NCBI GenBank assembly: GCA_037957365.1
Contig: JARHVA010002371.1
Span: 434,001 to 498,000, forward strand
DNA: 64,000 bases
Direction: 5' to 3'
Origin: Torreya grandis
Lineage: Eukaryota > Streptophyta > Pinopsida > Cupressales > Taxaceae
Under the pieces are notes generated by a model, which saw only the letters and a list, made by a program, of their open reading frames with translations, was not told the DNA's origin and did not search any database. Of the stretch, positions 59,777 to 64,000 are shown piece by piece. The number at the start of each line of letters is the position of its first letter. The stretch's first letter is position 1. A program made the position numbers and the translations under genes.

Positions 59777-60290
59777 CAATATATTGATTTAAAACTTGAT
59801 TACTGAGATTAGATTATAAATAAATTTTAATAAAGGGAGAGTTGATCTTCACGCTTTCTTCATCAGGCCTAAAATTTTCAAATTATCAGTTCAAACTTGG
59901 TTGACGGCTAGTTCTTTTGGTACCTGTAAAACAATTTAAAACTAACATTTTTTTCCAATGAAAATGCAGTATCTACGCAGAGAAATAATATTTGAGTGTT
60001 TTATCTGAGTATATGTATATTAAATGAAAGGATACTAGAAAAATTTACATGTTACTGATTTTTTAGGCTGTAAACATTTACGGCCTGCTGAAAATGTTAC
60101 GTGTAATATAAGGGCTGAAACACTAAAAACAAGTTACAGACTGTCAATTTTCAGCCCTGATCTCCATCATTCATGAACTCAATGAAACGTTCAATTTGTA
60201 CAATTTATTCATGAAAAACTTGGGGACAAACCTTAAGGGTTGAAGTATAGTCGAATTGAAAGGCCATTCAATTCAGTCATAAACTTTTTC
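59777..60290. other. intergenic stretch
   Basis: No repeat, RNA gene or coding signal recognised on either strand. Confidence 0.45.
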
Positions 60291-60299
60291 TAAATCAAT

Positions 60300-61870
60300 A
60301 TTGACAAATAAAGTTTTTTTAGTAAGATTGTCAGGGTTATTTCATTCTTTTCCAAATAACAATGATGTTGTCCAAGATGTATCTATTGTGGATGAACCTT
60401 GTTTACTTAGGGCGAACAATGAGGGGAAGAAGATATCTAACCTAGAGAGAAATAACATTAGCAATAATCTTATAGGAAACATTAAGCAACGTATTAGGAT
60501 GTCAAGTGGTTTGAGCTCCAAATCCCTTGGGTTGGGAATGAATTTAATATTATCTTGGTTGATGAGATTTCCAAGAAAATGGGTTTGAATGGCTTCAAGA
60601 TAGATTTTGTGAAAATATGGACCCACAGTATCCTAAAGAGTGATAGAATTCACAGGGGAACCCATCAATACATGGAATCGATGACAATCTATATGATTGT
60701 CTCACGGAACCACCCATTGAGCTTCAGATAATTTATAGGGAACCACCAAGAGGCATTTTTTAAGAGCATATTCTTTTTTAGGTGTGGATGGTTGGGCCTC
60801 AAACCCAACATGATAATGAGCCACAAAGTCTTGCATAATATCAAGAAGATGAGTAACCTGAGAACTAGCTTCTCGGATGGCTTTAACACAATCAATTGTT
60901 TTTATGGAAGAGAGGAGAGAGAAAAATTATTTCAAATCTCTATCCTCGATTGTTAACTAGTTCATGCAACTACAAACTTAAGCTCCCCGAGCTTGGTAGT
61001 GTTCTTCAACTTTAAACTTACGATTCCACAAGGCAACTTGTTTTTATAAATATTCATTAAAGGGAGATAGCTCCAACTCTTGTGAAAGCCAATTGAATTC
61101 ATAGTGTGAGGTTGTGTGGGCTTTGTGTTGAAAAGCGACAACTTTCTAGCCATAAATACAAATAAAGGCCAGAGGGTTGGGAAGCAAGGTTACATGCTCT
61201 AATAATGAGCTTTTGCATCCCAGAGTGATGAAGGTGGGTAGTATTGAGATATAATTGAGATTTGGAATTCTTAGCTTGAGGGATGACCCACTCAATCTCA
61301 AACTTGATTATAATGTGGTTTGAGAGTAACGCATCAGGAATGATTACCACAAGGTGGTCAAAATTATTGGCAAGAGAGAAAAAGTTTTGTTTAGGCAATA
61401 AGAGCACAATCTAAATTGTTCACCACTCTATCAAAGCCTTAGCAGAAGTTATACCATGTGAACCAGGGTGAGGTGGTAGTGGTGGTTAGGATCAAAGACA
61501 CCGAACCTATTGTACATGTAAAACCATGCCTCTCTTTCTCTAACAAACCATTGCATTGGGAGAACCCCTTCTTGTCCTCTAAAAAATCAATTATATTAAA
61601 GTCACCACAAAGGATCCAGTTGAAATTCAATAGTGAGTCAATGAGACAACACTAAAAATTCATTCTTTCAACCACATCATTAAAGGAATAAATATTGGCA
61701 ATGCTAAGAAAGCGGTCATTAAAATCGAAGAGGGTGCACACCACCCAATGAGTGGGTTTGATCCTCAAGAAATGATTTTAGGCAAAAGGGATGGGGATAA
61801 TAATGATACCACACCCCCATGTCCATTATCATATGCAAACATCTGAAAAATAACTCCTGACTAGATCCTT
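60300..61870 (-). pseudogene. LINE (L1-type) ORF2 remnant: endonuclease and start of RT
   Basis: On the - strand from about 61,850 the endonuclease is visible: GCGIIIIPIPF, RIKPTHWVVC, FLSIANIYSFND and NFNWILCGDFNIIDFLEDKKG (61,630-61,570; the catalytic G-D-F-N block). After 61,400 come DALLSNHIIIKFEI (S-D-H-x-P changed to S-N-H). RT begins at about 60,626: FTKSILEAIQTHFLGN (frame-adjusted), IKFIPNPRDLELKPLDIL, RLDIFFPSL and the D-N block of RFIHNRYILDN. It stops before the RT FADD box, so the 3' part is missing. Stops and shifts throughout. Confidence 0.75.
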
Positions 61871-62239
61871 ACATGACAATGGAGTAGAGAGAAATGTTGA
61901 AAAATATTAATATTGCAAGAAAATAATTTTTATGCTAACAAACAATTAACACATGTCCATTACAATGAAATTTTAGGTCATGTCAGTAAACAATCATACA
62001 TTCCATGAGTACACTAACATTAATTAATCTTTGTTTGCATAGTGGATTCCTCGTCCTCCTCAGTGCAAATAGAAAAATTATTTGCCAGATAGGTTCACTC
62101 AAGAGAAATGGCTGACAATTTTCTTGCACATAATCACCATCTTTGAGGGGCGATGATAGACTTCACTCTGTGTAATATATATATATTAATGGTCAAACAC
62201 AATAAATTGGTTTGTTGCTTTTGATTATTTTGCCTCATA

Positions 62240-63110
62240 AGCAAGTTGAGATGGTTGGGAGACCATTATTTGGATTTGAGAGCCAAAGAAAAAAGTTTCC
62301 ACCTACGAGGTAGAGACAATAGGAGGCATCGTCATTTGTTGGGTAATAAGAGATGGTTACTTTGTGGCCACTGTAGAACCACTAGTGGGTTTGGACATAG
62401 TAGCTTGGGCCTTGCTTGTAGTGCACGATTGTTGATTGCCATTCTTGGTAATAATATTCATTCATCCAAAGATGTTTTTGCATTCTTAGTCACCTCAAGA
62501 GAGGTTTTGAATAACAAGATTAGTTTAGATTTGGCCATCAATGGGCACTCACCGATTTTTTTATTCGTGGCTTAACACCAAAAACATGTATTGGCCATGT
62601 TGATATAAAACACCCTTTGTGACAAACCTTTATCACCAATTTGGATGTCAATTGTTTTCTTTATATCTTTGGCAAGATCAAGTTCTATGCAAACGTGTTT
62701 CTGGGGCTAGGCTGCATAAATTTTTTCTTGTTCGAACCCTATGAAGCACCCTATAGGTTTAATCAAAAGATGGAAAAATTTATATAAGGGAAAGGGGAGG
62801 CCATGAAACTCTATCTAGATCATTTTTTTTAAATTTTTTATTTTGGCTTGTTTTGAGATGACAAACTCTTGGGTCCAATGAGAGAAGACTACTAACATGT
62901 TAAGGATAAATTAGGGCCCATGAGAAACAATGACGTGACAATGATCTAAGTTATTAAACTAAAACAAGAAAAAACCCTTAGTTAGTTTTGGGCTCCCTCA
63001 AGATTAACAACATGGGGAACTAACCAAGTGTTGTGAACCCAAGATTTCAAATTACTTTCAACGGGGACTTGACCAACAAAATAGGTAACACTTGAGTAAA
63101 CTGCTCATAT
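62240..63110 (-). pseudogene. LINE (L1-type) ORF1 remnant 3
   Basis: On the - strand: GFFLF*FNNLDHCHVIVSHGP (about 62,970-62,900), VFSHWTQEFVISKQAKI, IEFHGLPFPLY, then VCIELDLAKDIKKTIDIQI (about 62,700-62,640), INMANTCFWC and IGECP. This is the DUF4283 plus zf-CCHC_4 arrangement of plant L1 ORF1, with the first half of the knuckle damaged. A basic tail runs to about 62,240. It lies 5' of the ORF2 remnant on the same strand, so both belong to one LINE copy. Confidence 0.72.
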
Positions 63111-63504
63111 TAGTTGCAAGCTTTATTAAACTTTGCGAATTTTAAAATAACAATAGGGAGACTTTTAGAGGTAGGGTCATTACCTTGTGGAAGGCTTTTG
63201 AGATGAGTTTTTGTATTTGCTTCAACGCCATTATTTTTCATAGCTTTATCAAAAATGCCTATAAGAATTGTTATAGGGCCCAAGGATGAGGGCATTAAAT
63301 AGAGGAATTATCCGCCCAAAGGGCATTGAAAATTTAGATGCAATGCAATATATGTGCGACCTTTCAAAAAATGAAAAAAATATAAGCTTCTTACTAGAGA
63401 AAATGGCGGAATGACTAAAAAACATGCAAGACAACCCTAGTAGATCCTGTCCTCTTTCTCATCTACTTGGAAGCATTCTGATAAATGTTTAGTTATTTGG
63501 TGTA

Positions 63505-63890
63505 TTTTACATTTTTTGTGAAATATATACATGGAATTTTTCCACAATATCACCAAAATTATCTTCTTCCTAGATACATCTCACATCGATAACTTGGCCT
63601 CTTACACCTTTAGGAACTCAAAAACAATTTTGTTTTCCAGTGGGTGGTGCCTTAATATCAAATAAAGCTTGCAATAATCTTCTTTTTGAAGTATTTAATA
63701 GTGAGTCTTCTTCTACTTCAAGCATTAATTTACCCACTAAAACATCACCTATTTCTATCCAAGATCCTAACATTACAAGGCCATTTTCGTCCAAATGACG
63801 GAGTACGTGAGCATCTAAATGAGGTATTTCTCTAGTAATTATTTCAGGGCCCTGGTTCGTACCTTAATCACAAATATGCTCTTCACCTGC
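63505..63890 (-). pseudogene. rpoB: nuclear fragment of plastid rpoB (NUPT)
   Basis: Read on the - strand: [20 protein letters not shown] (about 63,865-63,805), [24 protein letters not shown] (63,800-63,730), [13 protein letters not shown], then VPKGVRGQVIDVRCI and DIVEKFHVYISQK (to about 63,510). This is the conserved stretch of the plastid RNA polymerase beta subunit (family form GPE-ITxEIPHL...LDxNGxVxLGSWVETGDxLVGKL...RGRVIDVRWI...VHVYI). Stops interrupt it (e.g. before VPKG and before EEDN), so it is a decayed transfer from plastid DNA, not a gene. About 400 bp only; homology fades on both sides. Confidence 0.8.
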
Positions 63891-64000
63891 TAATCAATTT
63901 TATGGAAGTGATATAGTGATAGTTTTTGGGATGTGGCAATGGAAATGTGTGCCCAAAAGTGATGAAGATTTGACCCAAAAAATGGATGACAAAAAAGTAA

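Noticed and set aside
61458..61655. + strand frame over the LINE endonuclease
   Set aside because: Opposite strand of the conserved endonuclease GDFN block; shadow frame.

Overview
This is nuclear DNA from a land plant with a large, transposon-rich genome. The evidence is one intron-containing plant F-box/MYND gene in 64 kb, plant-type LTR retrotransposons (Ty3/gypsy of the Tat/Ogre kind, Ty1/copia), plant L1-type LINEs, and a decayed plastid rpoB fragment. The low gene density, deep decay of most elements and layered insertions suggest a gymnosperm such as a conifer. That is inference; no single marker proves it.

Layout. (1) 1-12.69 kb: the 3' part of a Tat/Ogre-like element on the + strand: gag end, protease, reverse transcriptase, two RNase H domains, integrase, a long 3' region, polypurine tract and 3' LTR. 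Its 3' region carries, on the - strand, a decayed plant mobile domain (PMD, MAIN/MAIL-like) gene with a coiled-coil, Gln-rich tail. (2) 12.7-29.77 kb: two related - strand blocks (A, 12.71-17.94 kb; B, 17.94-29.77 kb), each ending in a TGTAGACA-type terminus and holding decayed, repeat-rich unidentified reading frames. Block B is split by a well-bounded copia-type element (25,561-29,508, TSD CTCAT, LTRs about 94% identical). That element keeps gag, protease and the pre-integrase segment but has lost nearly all of integrase, RT and RNase H. (3) 29.8-35.5 kb: a second, very decayed + strand gypsy element with one RNase H between protease and RT and another after RT. (4) 35.5-43.5 kb: an unrecognised decayed coding region (37.7-39.45 kb), two LINE ORF1 remnants and a tandem repeat. 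(5) 44.7-45.6 kb: the 3' end of another LINE. (6) 46.9-47.6 kb: a 44-bp minisatellite whose units are imperfect hairpins. (7) 48.46-51.30 kb: the only intact gene, a three-exon F-box/Sel1/MYND protein of 382 residues. (8) 51.85-59.78 kb: a roughly 4-kb tandem segmental duplication downstream of the gene. (9) 60.3-63.1 kb: a third LINE (ORF1 and ORF2, - strand). (10) 63.5-63.9 kb: the rpoB fragment.

The most unusual signal is an array of short palindromes (consensus ACCGACGTCGGT, spaced about 18-25 bp). It recurs in unrelated elements: the gypsy LTR and its 3' region, block A, and the copia LTR and internal region. At the matching place in block B, relative of block A, the array is replaced by a different array built on TGCA/ATGCAT palindromes with similar spacing. 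All coordinates of decayed domains are by-eye translations and approximate to tens of bases.
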